This document shows positions 32,814 through 44,160 of a DNA stretch of 64,000 nt, in pieces (position 1 is the first letter of the stretch; every line of letters starts with the position of its first letter). This DNA is from Gloeopeniophorella convolvens (Eukaryota > Basidiomycota > Agaricomycetes > Russulales): the NCBI GenBank assembly GCA_022496205.1, contig WTXD01000014.1:1-64000 (forward strand), in the 5' to 3' direction. The translations under genes were made by a program, and so were the position numbers. The notes beneath the pieces are model-generated. The model did no database searches, was not told the origin of the DNA, and saw only the letters and a list, made by a program, of their open reading frames with translations.

Positions 32814-34767
32814 TCAACAGTCGAGCAGCTCTGCGCCAAAGCCGTCCATGGGTGTGATACGGAATCGCGACGCCCACGGCCCCTCGGAGAACTCGCGCAC
32901 CCAAGAGCGGCTGAGCCCACCTTCCCACGCGTACAGCTCGACGCGCCAGCCTTTTTTCAGAGCGGTGCGCACGCAGCCGCGGAATCCCTCTTCATTGAAC
33001 TGGCCAACGTTGCCGTCGCCTGTTGCAAGTACGATCGTGGACCCAGAGGGGGGCGACTCAATGTCGGCCACCGATTGCAGGAGCTTGAGCTGCAAGAGTT
33101 CGTCCACGCCTTGTTCGCGATAGCGGACACGTCCCGCTGCCGCAGAACGCGAAGCTGTCGCAGGTGGCACACCGCTGCTTGACGTGCCCGGCTCCGACGA
33201 ATCGGTGCCTACGGCGGCGGCGGCGTTGGGCCGGAGGGCGTAATCTTTGGTGACACTCCAACCGCTGCCGCTACTGCCGCCGCCACCGCTGCGTCCTCGG
33301 GAATGACGGGGACGGTGGGCTGATACGCGGTCAGCGCCGTTCCCGTTATCGGGAACGCGCGCATAAACATGCACCTCATACCCGAGTTGCGCCGCAGTAT
33401 CCATTGGCTGATAGAGCGGCGAAGAAGCTGCAAGTACACGCCGGCTGACGGAACGCCCGCGCTCGAGAATGAGAGCGAGCGCGGCATGCGACATCTGGCG
33501 CGACTTGGTGCTTGCAAGGTGGTGTGGATGCCGACGTAGATACGTGAGGAAGCCGATGAGTATGTTGGAGCTATCGGAAGACCGTCAGCGTCTTGGAAAT
33601 TTTCGCGGAAAGAAGGACGCACTAGTCGACAAAGACGTGGACTAACGGCTGGCCAGGCCGTGGGGTGGGGCCCCGGGGGTCAATAAATTCGGCTGATGAA
33701 GATTGGAATGATTCATTCGTGAGGACGACCGAAAGCAGCTCGGCTTCCGATGCAAAGAGAAACTTAAGCTTGATAGCGAGGGCTCGCAGCCTGACGATTC
33801 GTGGGTCGAGCGGGCCGGAGCGAAGAGCAGGGGTCGACTTGCTGTGGCCGAGGCGTGGCCGTGCTTCCAGTGAAGCAGAGCGAACGCTGGGACGCCGGCC
33901 TGCCTTGCGGCGGGGTGGGGAAGCCGGGGTCGATTTGTATTGCATGGCAGCCTCAGAGGACGAGACGTCAGGTGAGGAGGATTCGGACGCTTCTTCACCA
34001 TCATCGCCGCCTGGCGAGTCGAGCATTTCAGTATGGCTCTGACTGTCATCACCAGGCGCCAGCTCCCGGACGAGGACGGTGCGGACGAGCGACTTGGCCT
34101 TTTTACGGCGGCGTTTGCGACGTGGAATCTGCTGGTCGCCCCACGGATCTTCGGATGTGGAGCTGTTTGCCCGCCAGGCGTTGTCGCGGGGTACCGTGAG
34201 TTTGGCGCGCTCAGCTGCGATGAACTGCAACGCTTCGTCTAGGTAGCCTAGGGATGGTTCATTCGTGTGTTCTTCAATGTCGTGGTCCTCATTGGACAGG
34301 CCATCGTGATCGCCGCTGTCTCCCTCACGGTCGAGGATGGGTTCGCCCTCAGTATCGGAAGAAGGCGGCTCGGATGGGGGAGGGGACGATGCATGAGAAT
34401 GTCGAGTGGTTGTATGCGAAGAGACGGTCAGATACGATGCGATGTTTCCCTGATTCCATACGGTGGAGCCTCTGTTGTAAGGATCCGACTCTGACTCTGT
34501 GGGTGAGAGAGCAGACGTGGTGGGGGTAGCCGCGTTGCCAACGACATGAGGAATGAAGTTTCTTGGTTGGAATTCATTCAAGGCGCGGAAAACGATATTG
34601 AAGGCGCCAAGGTCAGGGGACTCTGAAGCACAAATGAGCAGCTGGGCGGCAGAAGAGGGGATCGGACACGGACCGTCGGAGGTTGCTAGGTCGCTGCTCC
34701 CCGAGTGCGTAGAGAAAGGACTAAAGGGAGCCGGCGAGGGTGTTGCGTCTGATATCGAGCTCGTCAT
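32814..34767 (-). CDS. NYN-domain (PIN-like ribonuclease fold) protein
   Basis: Two exons, 33623-34767 and 32814-33570, giving 633 residues with an intron of 52 bases. The N-terminal 250 residues are disordered and acidic (SSDTEGEPILDREGDSGDHD), followed by a basic patch RRKRRRKKAK, a probable nuclear signal or RNA contact. The NYN fold begins near residue 375 with PLVHVFVDYSNILIGFLTYL, whose aspartate and Asn match the first metal-binding strand of the family, and continues through SHAALALILERGRSVSRRVL and LGYEVHVYARVP. The second half has IVLATGDGNVGQFNEEGF (the conserved TGDGN acidic motif) and ALKKGWRVELYAWEGGLS. Such proteins are RNA-binding or RNA-cleaving and include fungal and animal meiosis/RNA regulators. 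Active-site acids look intact. The exact RNA role is unknown. Confidence 0.85.
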
Positions 34768-35368
34768 GTGTTACAGAAAGTGCGAAAGCGAAAGGAAATA
34801 GGTGGTGTCGGTCAAGGGAGTGTGTCTCTAGGGGGCATGCCGCCCGTCGCGCTGAACTAGCCTACCGTGGCAGTGTCTGTCTCCTCACCGTCGGCGGCGC
34901 CGGCTGACTCCATTCCATTCTTCCTCGGCACACCGGCCCGCTTCCTCCGCCATCCTCTCCCTTCCATGCGATGTCGAGCCGTTGGAATCCATCCTCCAGG
35001 TCATACATAAGGCTGGCTTGGGGAGGGGGATGGGTCGTTAGTTCTTTCTCTCTTTCCCCCACCATCCCCTCTCCGCCCTTGTTCCCCTGCCTATCACTGT
35101 CCTGTGTCCTACCTCCCTCATTCACGTGCTCGGGGTATGAGGTAGTTAGATAAGCTTGCTAAATGAGCGCAAGAAGAGTCAGAAGCTGTAGACACTGACA
35201 CAGCTTCAGCATGATAGTATATCACAGGCAGATAGGGTGGATATGGGGTCCCTTACAGGTGCTCACGTATGCTACTGTGGGGCCGCATGGGTTTGATATC
35301 AATGTGTAGAAAAGTGAGTAATAGTCAAGGTAGTAGTTAGCTAGCTAGTAGTCAGTGAGAAAAAAGAT
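34768..35368. other. Promoter of the NYN gene and spacer
   Basis: No protein gene seen. This region lies between the start of the minus-strand NYN gene and the tRNA. Confidence 0.4.
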
Positions 35369-35482
35369 TGCATTAACTGGGAATCGAACCCAGGGCGGGT
35401 CGAAGTTACTGGGGTAGTGACTGCGTAGTCACGTGACCCGAACGGTTGGCAACGACCCAGGTTACCACTACCCCATTAATGC
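35369..35482 (-). tRNA. tRNA-Gly (anticodon GCC) with an intron of about 42 nt
   Basis: On the minus strand the 5' acceptor strand GCATTAA pairs with TTAATGC at the 3' end. The D arm is GGGT-AGTGGTA-ACCT and the T arm is CTGGG-TTCGATT-CCCAG, both fully paired with canonical loops. The anticodon stem is GGTCG with CGACC, and the loop TTGCCA gives anticodon GCC. Between that loop and the 3' half of the stem are about 42 extra bases, as expected of a nuclear tRNA intron just after position 37. Total 114 bases. A TTTTTT stretch follows downstream on the transcribed strand (35359-35364 as A's on the plus strand), a pol III terminator. The intron size is estimated by eye. Confidence 0.85.
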
Positions 35483-35654
35483 CCTATATGGTAGCTTGTA
35501 TAAAGCACAATAGTACGTGTTCTTGCCATAGGCGCCGTTGACATTACTCGAGTCGTGTCCATAAACGGTCCTCAACTTGCTCCCGCGACGCGCCGTCCGA
35601 CCCTGAACTCTACTCACCACTGCGGGTCGACTGTTCCTCACACTACCTGAACCC

Positions 35655-36101
35655 ATGGCGGGTGTTTTCGCTTTCAAACCACTCCCTTGCTCGCTACGAT
35701 GTGCAACGTTGGCGCGTCCTGCACCCACGACCACTCATTGCCCTAGTGGCACACGAAGCGTTTCATCCTCCCCCTACGGCCGCACTCACGTGTGGAAACG
35801 ACGCCCAAAGAAACTTCCAAACCCCGTTGTGCCTCAGTTCCCTCAACGCGTCATTCGTGCGGATGGCTCAAGCTTCACTCACTGGACAACTTCTCCGCGC
35901 GCACTCATTCGGCTGACCCGCGATGTCACAAACAACCCACTGTGGAACGTTTCTACCCTCACGGGAGAGGGTGCATCGGAGGAGAGCGAGGTTACGGGTC
36001 GTCTGGGCAGATTTAACAGGAAGTTCATTGGGGAGATTGATTGGATGGCCGAAGCGGAGGGTGGCCCAGCGCCGGCTGGAGACGCGGCCCAGAAAAAGTA
36101 G
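35655..36101 (+). CDS. MRPL36: Mitochondrial large-subunit ribosomal protein bL31m
   Basis: Single exon, 148 residues. The N-terminus (MAGVFAFKPLPCSLRCATLA) is basic, lacks acidic residues and looks like a mitochondrial targeting sequence. The core RRPKKLPNPVVPQFPQRVIR, then ADGSSFTHWTTSPRALIRLT, then RDVTNNPLWN and GRLGRFNRKFIGEIDW matches the fungal bL31m (yeast Mrpl36) pattern of a QRV...DGSSFT...W motif followed by TxDxxNxPLWN and an F-rich C-terminal tail. The protein sits in the mitoribosome large subunit near the contact with the small subunit. It converges on the MICOS gene with 138 bases between stops. An ATG seven bases upstream context was not examined further; this start gives the expected presequence. 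Confidence 0.78.
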   Translation: MAGVFAFKPLPCSLRCATLARPAPTTTHCPSGTRSVSSSPYGRTHVWKRRPKKLPNPVVPQFPQRVIRADGSSFTHWTTSPRALIRLTRDVTNNPLWNVSTLTGEGASEESEVTGRLGRFNRKFIGEIDWMAEAEGGPAPAGDAAQKK

Positions 36102-36239
36102 GCGAGGGCAAGGATCACACCCGTCGTTGCGGCCTGGGTGATGCGCAGGGAATAGACATGCTTAATACCTCTAATCTAATGACACTGTCTCGATGCAGAG
36201 GGTGAGGTGTCGCTCGTCAACGCGTCACTCTTGAACTCG

Positions 36240-37154
36240 TCATTCGGTTTTCCCTTTTGCTACCTCTGAGGGCTGCGGTGCCTTGGGAGCAGCGTCACTA
36301 ACATGCTGAAGAGCCCCTTCCACCTTCTCCGCGACCTTGCTCGCGGCAGCCGTTCCACGACCGAGTGCCTCCTCCACCTTCAACCCCGTCAGCTCCTGAA
36401 CCCTGTGCACAGCGCTCCCCAAGCCCTCCTGGAACTTGTCGCGCCCGCTGGCCGTAGAGTCGCGGAGGCGGTCCCATGCCATGTGCGAGTGCGCTATCGC
36501 GATTGCGTGCTTCTGCGCAAGGACCGGGAAGTGTTTCTCCTCGAGCGAGCCGGCATAGTCCTCGACATTCTGCGTCGTCTTGGGGAGGAAGTACTTGAGC
36601 GAGAAGAAGAGGAGTGTCGGCGGGAGCAACACGCGCGAAAAGATGGAGCGGTTGCGCGCGAGGATGGAGCCTGTGAGCGAGGCAACCCCGACGTACAGCA
36701 GGCCTGGGGTGAGCGGTTCGTCCGGCGCAATGAGCGACTTGACGCGGTCTACGGAACCGTCAGAGGGGTATCTCGCATCAGGAAAGGGTGAACGCACGTT
36801 CGACCGCTTGTTCGATCCCAATCCACTTTGATACAGCACCGTGCACCTGCCCGTGTACGTCCTGTGCCACGCCCGTGACGGCCCTCCGCGCCACCCCTAT
36901 CTGGGTCTCCAGGACAGACGGGGTGTCGACAACGACGATCTCAGGTTCCGGCTCTGGGTAGATGGAAAGCTGCTGGCACCGTCAGCTCCACTTCAGCCGA
37001 CCGAGAGAGACTGGCGGACTTTTCGTTTTGGAGGCTCAGTGACGACGCCGACTGCGACGCCGGCCGCAAGTACGCCTGTGCGAGACTGCGTATGGTCAGC
37101 AGTATCCCCTACGATACGGGCGGAAAACCGCACCAATGTTCGAGTCCACGACAT
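36240..37154 (-). CDS. MICOS complex subunit of the Mic26/Mic27 (apolipoprotein O) family
   Basis: Three exons, 37020-37154, 36798-36969 and 36240-36748, giving 271 residues; all phases fit. Exon 1 (MSWTRTLVRFSARIVGDTAD) is a basic presequence followed by a short hydrophobic span VLAAGVAVGVV. Exon 2 holds the family signature LSIYPEPEPEIVVVDTPSVL then ETQIGVARRAVTGVAQDVHG. Exon 3 has two inner-membrane helices separated by a short loop, PLTPGLLYVGVASLTGSILA and VLLPPTLLFFSLKYFLPKT, then an amphipathic C-terminal tail with KVEEALGRGTAAASKVAEKV. Mic26/27 binds cardiolipin in the inner membrane and stabilises cristae junctions. The domain order and length are as expected. Whether it is the Mic26 or the Mic27 orthologue is not decidable here. 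Confidence 0.85.
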
Positions 37155-37246
37155 TATGCTGGTACACTGTCCTGCCTGCTGGCTTCGGAAGAGCTCGGCG
37201 TCGCGGATAGGACGCGTGACAAATGCACGTGCGGAATGTCACGACC

Positions 37247-37993
37247 CTACAAACTGAAGAGATCTCCCGTCCGATCAATCATGAAGCTTCTCAACTTGTA
37301 CTGGTACTGGTTCAATGCCAGTTGGAGACTCGTGGCCACCAAATCCAACTCGGGAGCGCTACGTTCCAGAATCTCGTTGAAAGAGGGCAGCTCCTCGGGC
37401 TTTACGATCTCCACCGTGATGAGAATACTCCTACTAGAATGTTCTCTCTCCCACAAGCTGGTGATGGGGACGTGTGTGCGGTGGCATTAGCTTGAATATC
37501 ACACTTCAAAGCCACCGGTAATCGCTCTGGCCTGCTATATGCAGCCTTGCGCACACAAGGCAGACGGTTTGTGGTTGTACTTACTCGGAACCTCTTCACA
37601 GGCGCAGGAACGAACTCCAAAATTATTTCGCCTGCCGATCGAGCGTAATGAAGTTTAGACGTTCGGATCTGAGAGGAACAGAAGCTGCGATATCTCAAGG
37701 CAAAACTCTACCTGCCAACCCTCGCCGGCGGTGCACGCGAATCCATACTCCGACTGCAGCGTGCGACGTGCGGCGGCGAATGCTCGGATGCCGCCTCGCA
37801 GCTGCGTTCGGCAATTTGTCCATGCGACGCTTCCGACAAGCTCATGCGTCGAAGCCACCCCAGCCCGCAACCCAGGACGGGGGTTGAGCGCCAGGGATCG
37901 AGCGGGTTGCGGTGGCAAAAAATCCCGAGGGAGAAAAGCAAACTTTAGGCGCTCCATTTGCAACGATGCTGGTGGCGTTGGTGTTTGAGACAT
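37247..37993 (-). CDS. Small multi-exon protein of unknown function
   Basis: Exon 1 (37712-37993) reads MSQTPTPPASLQMERLKFAF, then PRDFLPPQPARSLALNPRPG, and ends at GEGWQ with a GTAGAG donor. A second exon (about 37585-37668) reads IRTSKLHYARSAGEIILEFV then PAPVKRF with a strong GTAAGT donor. The last exon, down to the stop at 37247, reads SRSILITVEIVKPEELPSFN then EILERSAPELDLVATSLQLA and ends MIDRTGDLFSL. The phase between exons 2 and 3 does not match if GTAAGT is used; a donor six bases upstream (GTTCCG) with an acceptor at CACCAG would fit. The C-terminus looks like beta strands followed by a helix. No family is recognised. It starts divergently from nothing obvious and its stop lies 92 bases from the MICOS ATG. 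Confidence 0.45.
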
Positions 37994-39631
37994 CTGGGCA
38001 GAGGGTAAGCAACTTCGCAGTACAAGTATGGTGAAATACAGACGGTTCGTGACTAGCTTTGGACTCGTTGATGAATTGTCCCAAATGTTGGCTATGCGCG
38101 TGATCGGGATCCGGCGTGTCAGACTTGTGGCCACCGACCGCCAAGCAACAGGAGCTGATCGTGTATGAGATGCGTTCAATCTGGTCAATAGCTCGCGGGT
38201 GGATTCGCGCCTCTCCCTCGTTGCTTACCATACAAGAGCATATCTTCGCAGACAGTCCTCACCTTGTGACACCCTCGGAGTCGAGACCACCAGGCTGAGG
38301 AAGCCAGAGCCAGCCTACAGGCTGGGCTTTCCCTACCATTCTTTGTCGTACGCCCAGACACACAATTGACAGTGAAAGGAAAAGGGGTGTCTTCCTCAGT
38401 AATGGAGAGAAACGACCCTCCGAGACATCAGAAGCACCCCCGCCATAGGTCGAAGCCGCGCGCGCTGTGCACAACACCCGTTCCAAATGTAGCTGAACAA
38501 AGAGAGACGTACATATTGCACCTATCAGCACGCAGGGTCGGAACAGCCTCGAAGGTGGCGACCGGATAGCCCTCGATAGGGCGGACAAGCGTCGCCACTC
38601 CGCGGGTGCTTGCACCCACGCCAAGGCACCTGGTGCGTATCTTGACGTCTTCGGAAGTTATGTACGCGCGATACTTACTGGGTCGGTTATCCGCGGCCGC
38701 AAGCCAGCCAGCTCCAATCCGCCCACAATCGAAACAGGACACGTCGTACAGATAGCAAAAGACGTCACAAAGTCGGAAGGTGACGTTTCAGCTCAGGTTT
38801 GCTTATCTCTGGACGTCCCGCTTGCGAAGATAGCAGCGCCCGCAAGGGCCTTTCTCAGGGAGTCCGCGTTGAACATGCCGGAGCACACCACTGTCGAAGC
38901 CGCTTGATACTTCCAAATTCCCGACGAGGGTGACAATGCCGGTGCCGTCTGGAGTGGGAGAGCCTGGGCTAGAGGTCGATCCCGGTCGAGGCGCAGCCTG
39001 AACCAGACAGATCAAAGCCAACCAGGAATTTGAGATGTGAGGCGCCCATGCTGACCGTGCGAGGGTTCCGCGTTCCGAGCTCGAAAGGCTGCCGTTATGC
39101 AACAAGTCTACATTGGTGGTGGCGGGGCAAAGCCAGGCCGCTCTGTGCAGCGAGAGGCACGTTTCTGCTCTTCATAAGCTGCCCCATAATGGAGGAAGCC
39201 TATGAAGGGTTCTGACGGGTATCCTTTGGGCAGCGCTGTTCTATATGGGGTTTCCTTTGGAGAGAGGCCTGTGCTGAGAATAGACCGCCCAGTGGCGCGC
39301 GAGGGAGCCTCGAAAAGGCGACCCTGCTACCAAGTGCTTGCAGTGCGAGGTGTGGGCCTCGAACCAGAGTTCAGCATGGCAGTGTGATCCGCGAAGGAAG
39401 CCTGTCAACGTCGGGCAGCACCGCGACGGAGAACGAGCGTTGCGCAAAGAAAAAAAAAAAAAAAAAGATAGCGATATCGGAATCGGGGAGCCTTTCGGCA
39501 GTCTTTCGGCGGACACGTGGGGAAGGCGCTCCACTTTGGCCTGAAACGGCCATGAGAGGATCCCATGACGGCCCAAACTACCCTCGCACAAGTTGCAGCC
39601 CCAGAGGCTGCGCTTGCCTTAGCCAACGGCC
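37994..39631. other. 1.6-kb region, no firm gene; promoter of ATG27
   Basis: On the minus strand, scattered open segments (for example QIERISYTISSCCLAVGGHK near 38130 and GRFSPLLRKTPLFLSLSIVC near 38370) have some protein character but no start, no splice chain and no recognised family, so I do not call a gene. A run of 17 A occurs at 39450-39466, about 170 bases before the ATG27 start; poly(dA) tracts often keep promoters free of nucleosomes. Confidence 0.4.
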
Positions 39632-40958
39632 ATGATAACCTCTCGCCTAACTATCCTCCTGGCCGTTGCCCTCGTGCAGACGGGCGTGCAAGCGGCGCCC
39701 AAGCGCTGGGACTCGCCCATCTCCAACTGCCGGGTCACTCTTGATAAATACCACTTCGATCTTTGCCCTCTTCTCAAGGAGCGTCACCAGTCTGGCCAGA
39801 TCGACCTGGTCACGCACTATAAGACCCCACCGACGATCACCACAATAATATACAATGTCAGTCTTAGTGGCCCGCTCAAGAAGGCGGATGGAATACCCGA
39901 CGACGAGCAGGTCAGTTGTGCCGTCTGTGTATGCATGGACGCGCTACATGTTCACTTCGTTCCACAGTGTGCCGAAGGGACATGGGCGTGCATGACGAGT
40001 AAACAATCAAAGCGCCTTTCGTTCGCGATGCCCGTCGTTCTGACATTGTTGGGCAGCGCGTAATCGTCGCCCAGGACGTGATCCTGTGAAGGACAGCCGT
40101 GTAACCCAACTGGTTCCCTTGGTTGCCAAGCCTTCCAAAAGTGAAAGCCTTTCTGCGTCTGCTGCAGAGGAGAGGGAGGAATTCGGTATTTACGCACAGC
40201 TGGGAAAGTCTGAAGAGGGAAAACCTCGTACGTGCTCACTCCGCCTTGTGTTGTTGCAATATTGAATACGACGTACCCCAGCGCCACTATCTCTTCGCAT
40301 GTATGGGGGCTACTATGTAGATAAACCCCAGAGAGTTCAGATCAACTTTGTGTGCTCAGCGTCAGACGACGACGTACGTTCTTTCGAGACCATGTCACTG
40401 TGTTGATGATACAACGGGAGTCCAGGCCCCCAAATATTCCTGGACATGGGCTGGTACCCACACTTTCACCTGGGCAACGAAGCACGGATGTGCGGGGGTG
40501 CACGCAACGCCCCCTCCGAAGGACGGTGGAGACTCTGACCCACCACCCGCGGAGATCGAGGAACCACCCAATGATCATGAATTGCTCCCTCCACCCATCA
40601 CCCATCGCAGAGGTGGACCATCAGTGACGACGGTCCTGCTATGGTCGAGGTGCGCATTCTGCGAGGCAATTCATGAAAGATGTTGACTGTCCGCAGTGCG
40701 GCGGTATTCGCACTTGGCTACGCAGTGCTCCACCCACCCGATGCAGTTCGCAAACGTATCCGTACTCTTCGTCGGATGCGATTCTTGCGCGGTACGGGCG
40801 AGGCAAAGCTCCTGCAATGGGCATCTGAGGATCTCGCAACGCTGAGTGATGCAGAGGAGGACGACATGGTCAACTCGCGGCCTATCGCCGACGAGCAGAT
40901 CCCTTTGCGGCCAAGTCCGACACGCCTCAAGTTCGCCAACTATGGGACGGCGCGCTGA
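39632..40958 (+). CDS. ATG27: Autophagy-related protein 27
   Basis: Type I membrane protein with a lumenal mannose-6-phosphate-receptor-homology (MRH) fold, needed for Atg9 cycling. The signal peptide is MITSRLTILLAVALVQTGVQA. The lumenal part includes CRVTLDKYHFDLCPLLKERH, TPPTITTIIYNVSLSGPLKK and, after an intron (exon 1 ends 39910, exon 2 begins 39968), CAEGTWACMT, then RVTQLVPLVAKPS, RVQINFVCSASDD and YSWTWAGTHTFTWATKHGC. Paired cysteines are placed as in the family. Then come a Pro-rich juxtamembrane segment, one membrane helix (SVTTVLLWS spliced to AAVFALGYAVL) and a basic cytosolic tail ending KFANYGTAR. The tail has an RxxK-rich stretch and no clear YSAV sorting motif. Splicing between about 40000 and 40330 is uncertain. 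It converges on ATG12. Confidence 0.8.
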
Positions 40959-41086
40959 ATGAACACTATATCAAGCTCTTGGAGGACACTTGTTCGTAGA
41001 TTCACGTTGGTGGTGATCTGTTGTGTTGGATATGGAAGAATGCCTAAAGGACTGTGTCCTGATGTAGAATTATGATAGTGTGCACC

Positions 41087-41681
41087 CTAGCCCCATGCTG
41101 CCGTTGTACTGTAAATGTGATATCATGAACCACATTCACACAGAGATAAGGAGACCCCTACCTATAATTCACTATGAGATGCCCATCCGTCGCGAATGAC
41201 TACTTAGATATCAGCTTCCGTCACTGAACCTACGGGCTCTACTCACACGATAGAGGTTCGAAACAGTGTCGTCAGGAGCGGGAGAGAAGGCAAGGTTGAT
41301 ATAAGTGAACTGAGGGGTATGAGTGATGTCCGGGATACTTGTATGAGGCGCAACATGCGCACCAGAGGTTCACCCGCTTTCCATCCCAGCTCCTTGCGCA
41401 AGAACTGAATCACGGCCTGAAAGCGATTGGAGACCGTGACTTTGAAGAAGTTCTGCTTCATGATTGGCGCATTTCCGACCGCCTTGAAACGTACAACCAC
41501 TGCACGCCGCCTCTCAGTATTTACAACCTAGAACACTTACGATACGAGTCCGACCTTTCACAGGATCCTTCTTCTTGTATGATTCCAATGCAGCAAGACC
41601 CTCTGCAAGGTTGGAGTCAGTTGCCGGGTCCAGTCCGAGCGACGGCGGGTGCGAGTGGGGGGCGTCGGGTGTCAGCGCCAT
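41087..41681 (-). CDS. ATG12: Ubiquitin-like autophagy protein Atg12
   Basis: Five exons, 41555-41681, 41363-41499, 41247-41309, 41162-41199 and 41087-41108, giving 128 residues; all phases agree. After a short variable N-terminus ([14 protein letters not shown]) and [10 protein letters not shown] comes the ubiquitin fold: [66 protein letters not shown], and [19 protein letters not shown]. It ends in the conserved tryptophan-glycine; the C-terminal glycine is the residue activated by Atg7, passed to Atg10 and joined to Atg5. The Atg12-Atg5 conjugate then drives Atg8 lipidation. The last exon is only 22 nt and carries that glycine, so correct splicing is essential for function. Stops of ATG27 and ATG12 are about 128 bases apart, tail to tail. 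Confidence 0.93.
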
Positions 41682-42187
41682 GCAGACATGTATACGGGTG
41701 TCCGAGACGTGTACTTATGGTCAATTGCTCCGTGGCCCGGCCATTCGGGGAATGCCGCGCCGCTTGGTACCGGTTCCGCAGCCACTTCAACTAGGATGCA
41801 AGTTCACTTTGCGCCACATTAAACAGTCGGAACGACGCCGTGTGGGATGTCTAACGCCAAGTTGACGATCAAAAGTAGCTACAAGTTGTTGTACGACAGT
41901 CACAGCACTCGTTGCCGAGAATGACCAAGGTAAGGTCCAGATAATGTAACACAAAGAGTGGAAGGGCGGGCCTGCCCTCCGCGGTGCAAACGAATGATAT
42001 GGCCGCTTCATGCACTGAATAGGTGCAATGTCGTATAAATAGGGCTCCGGGTGTAGACGCTGACTCATTCATACCTTAGACTTTCGCGCTTCGTATCGGG
42101 CTCGACGTCTACATCGATCTGTCTCTGTACCATCACTGCTAATGGGTCACGCTGTGCAGCAGGTCAGCTCGGAACCGCTTTAGCCTA
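41682..42187. other. Promoter of ATG12 and 3' flank of the membrane-protein gene
   Basis: No gene seen in about 500 bases. Confidence 0.4.
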
Positions 42188-44160
42188 TCATGTGTCGCAG
42201 ACCTTTGTGTCAGCACTACGGCTGTATGCGCTGGGGGCGGGATCTGTAACGTTGTGCGACCCAGGGTGTGACATCCGCGACAGGTGGATTGACACGATTC
42301 CATCGGCTTCCGTCTTTTCACGCAGAGATTCCCGGTTGTTTAGCCTGCCAGATCCGTGTCAGCTAGGAAACTAGGAAATAAAGGGACGTGTGTGTGCTCA
42401 CGTGGCCAAGAAGGCATTAGTGTAGACTGTGGTGGGATCGTTAGCGTGCCCTAAGAGAAGGAGTGGTGTAACGTACGTTTGCTGAGTTGAAAGTAGAAGG
42501 TGATGTAGATGAAGTTATCCGGCATCACGACGAACTGAAGATGCAGTGAGCCCCTCAACGTAGAGATGGAGGTTGAGATTTTGAGACTTACTAGAATCAT
42601 TCCCGCGCAAGCATCTGCACTGATCAACGAAAGACGATGAGCAAAGCTCCCAAATGATAAGGCACTCTACTGACGCTGTGAGCAAGCCTGAAATGAACAA
42701 CAGCATCAGTTAGCACTCCAGATGCAACCTGCAAACCGCGCACCAGTGTTGATTGTATACAGCATCAAAACGGTGACAATCGAGTCCATCCGTCTGTACG
42801 AATATCAGTAGAACGCCATCGGGAAATACGGCGGGACATACGCATTGACGCCAGTCCGAGACCTCGCGAGGAAGTAGGATAGCACGACGGCGACATAAAC
42901 ATCGGAGAATGCGCCACAAGCGAAGTTGATATAGAACATAGTCTGTGCCGCGGTCGCAGCGATCAGAACGAGTGCCGTGCAGAAGTTTATCGCATATATG
43001 CGACTCACCGATTCCGACTGCAGCTGAGCGATGCTCGAGAAGGTTAGCCTAGTGTAGTCTGCGTCAATGATAAACGAAAACAGCGAGCGTGAATCCTAAC
43101 GTTCTGACAGCAATGACTATGACAAGGCCGCATCAGTCCCAGGAACCGTTTGGAGAGCGGGAGAGACGTACCAGTCCCGACGACTGCACCGGGGCAAAAC
43201 AAGGCGCAGATGAGCACGGGCGCTCAAGTGGATCATCAACGAGCGTACCGAGGTCAGCGGTGGACGACACGAGCTGTAAAGGATCAGCGCCAGGTGCGTA
43301 GAGATTGACACCACAAGGAACTCACAATGCCAGCGGTAAGAATTGTGTTCTTGTTACTTACTTGACAAGTTCATAAGTAGGTCGCTCTGAAGTTACCAGG
43401 GGGCGGAGGCTCACATCTCCATATCCGCCGTGCGAACATGCTGCAGTCGCGTCAAACTCGGTCACCGGCAGTCACGAAGCAATTGTCGGGACGTACATTC
43501 GCACAGAGAAGTCGGCGACTGACTTAGATACGTTTCAGCGAGATGGTTTGCGACGAAAAGTGCGACTTACTGTAATAACGACATGTACCTTCGACGTAGA
43601 GGACGAAGGTCAGCGATTATTCACTTGATGATGAAACTATGTACCGCGAGACTCCTGTAAGAAACTCTTTAGGTGTCTCCTATTTGGGTGACCTTTCGTG
43701 TCTCACCAGACGGGCTTTCCCAGAAGCGCGAAGGGGTTCGCGAAGTTTTTGATTACGTAGAAGTAGACAATGTGACATGTGATCGCGAAATCAAACGCGT
43801 CCATGGCCCTAAGTATTGCTCGTTAGGGTGGTTTCTGACCCTCACACAGAGGTACCAACCATAGCGCGGCAACCTGGGCACGAGATAAATGGAAAGGTGA
43901 GTACGGGAGCGCACACATGACGGGGGTTTCACGCACGAATGCCCTTAATGTCCACTTGTCGTTGTTTCTCTCATAGTAAATATACGTCTGCATGCATGTG
44001 ATCCCGAACAGCCTAGAGAAAGCGTCAGACGAGCAAAGCGCAGATGCGCGTGAGGCACGGACACGCCGCTCGCAAGACCACCGATTAGGAGCGCGCCGAG
44101 GGTATTGTCCCAAGCGACCCCTGCGAACGGATTCGGAGGAAGCTGAGCGGAGGGATCCAT
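42188..44160 (-). CDS. DUF6534-type seven-helix membrane protein
   Basis: A family expanded in mushrooms and without known function. The start MDPSAQLPPNPFAGVAWDNT and LGALLIGGLASG are typical, and splice into GLFGITCMQTYIYYERNNDK with WTLRAF. Later short exons give DAFDFAITCHIVYFYVIKNF, FSVRMFARRIWR, SNKNTILTAGIV, SRIYAINFCTALVLIAATAA, FACGAFSDVYVAVVLSYFLA, MDSIVTVLMLYTINTG, then LLTA, SADACAGMIL, FVVMPDNFIYITFYFQLSK and VYTNAFLATLNNRESLREK. The cytosolic tail ends SADTKVCDT with the stop at 42188. At least twelve exons, many under 70 nt, which is usual in this family. Hydrophobic helices alternate as in a seven-pass plasma-membrane protein. I see no frame break, though not every junction was checked. 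Ligand, if any, unknown. Confidence 0.82.

Noticed and set aside
37994..39631. A minus-strand gene assembled from several open segments.
   Set aside because: No start codon, no consistent splice chain and no recognisable domain; reported only as an unresolved stretch.
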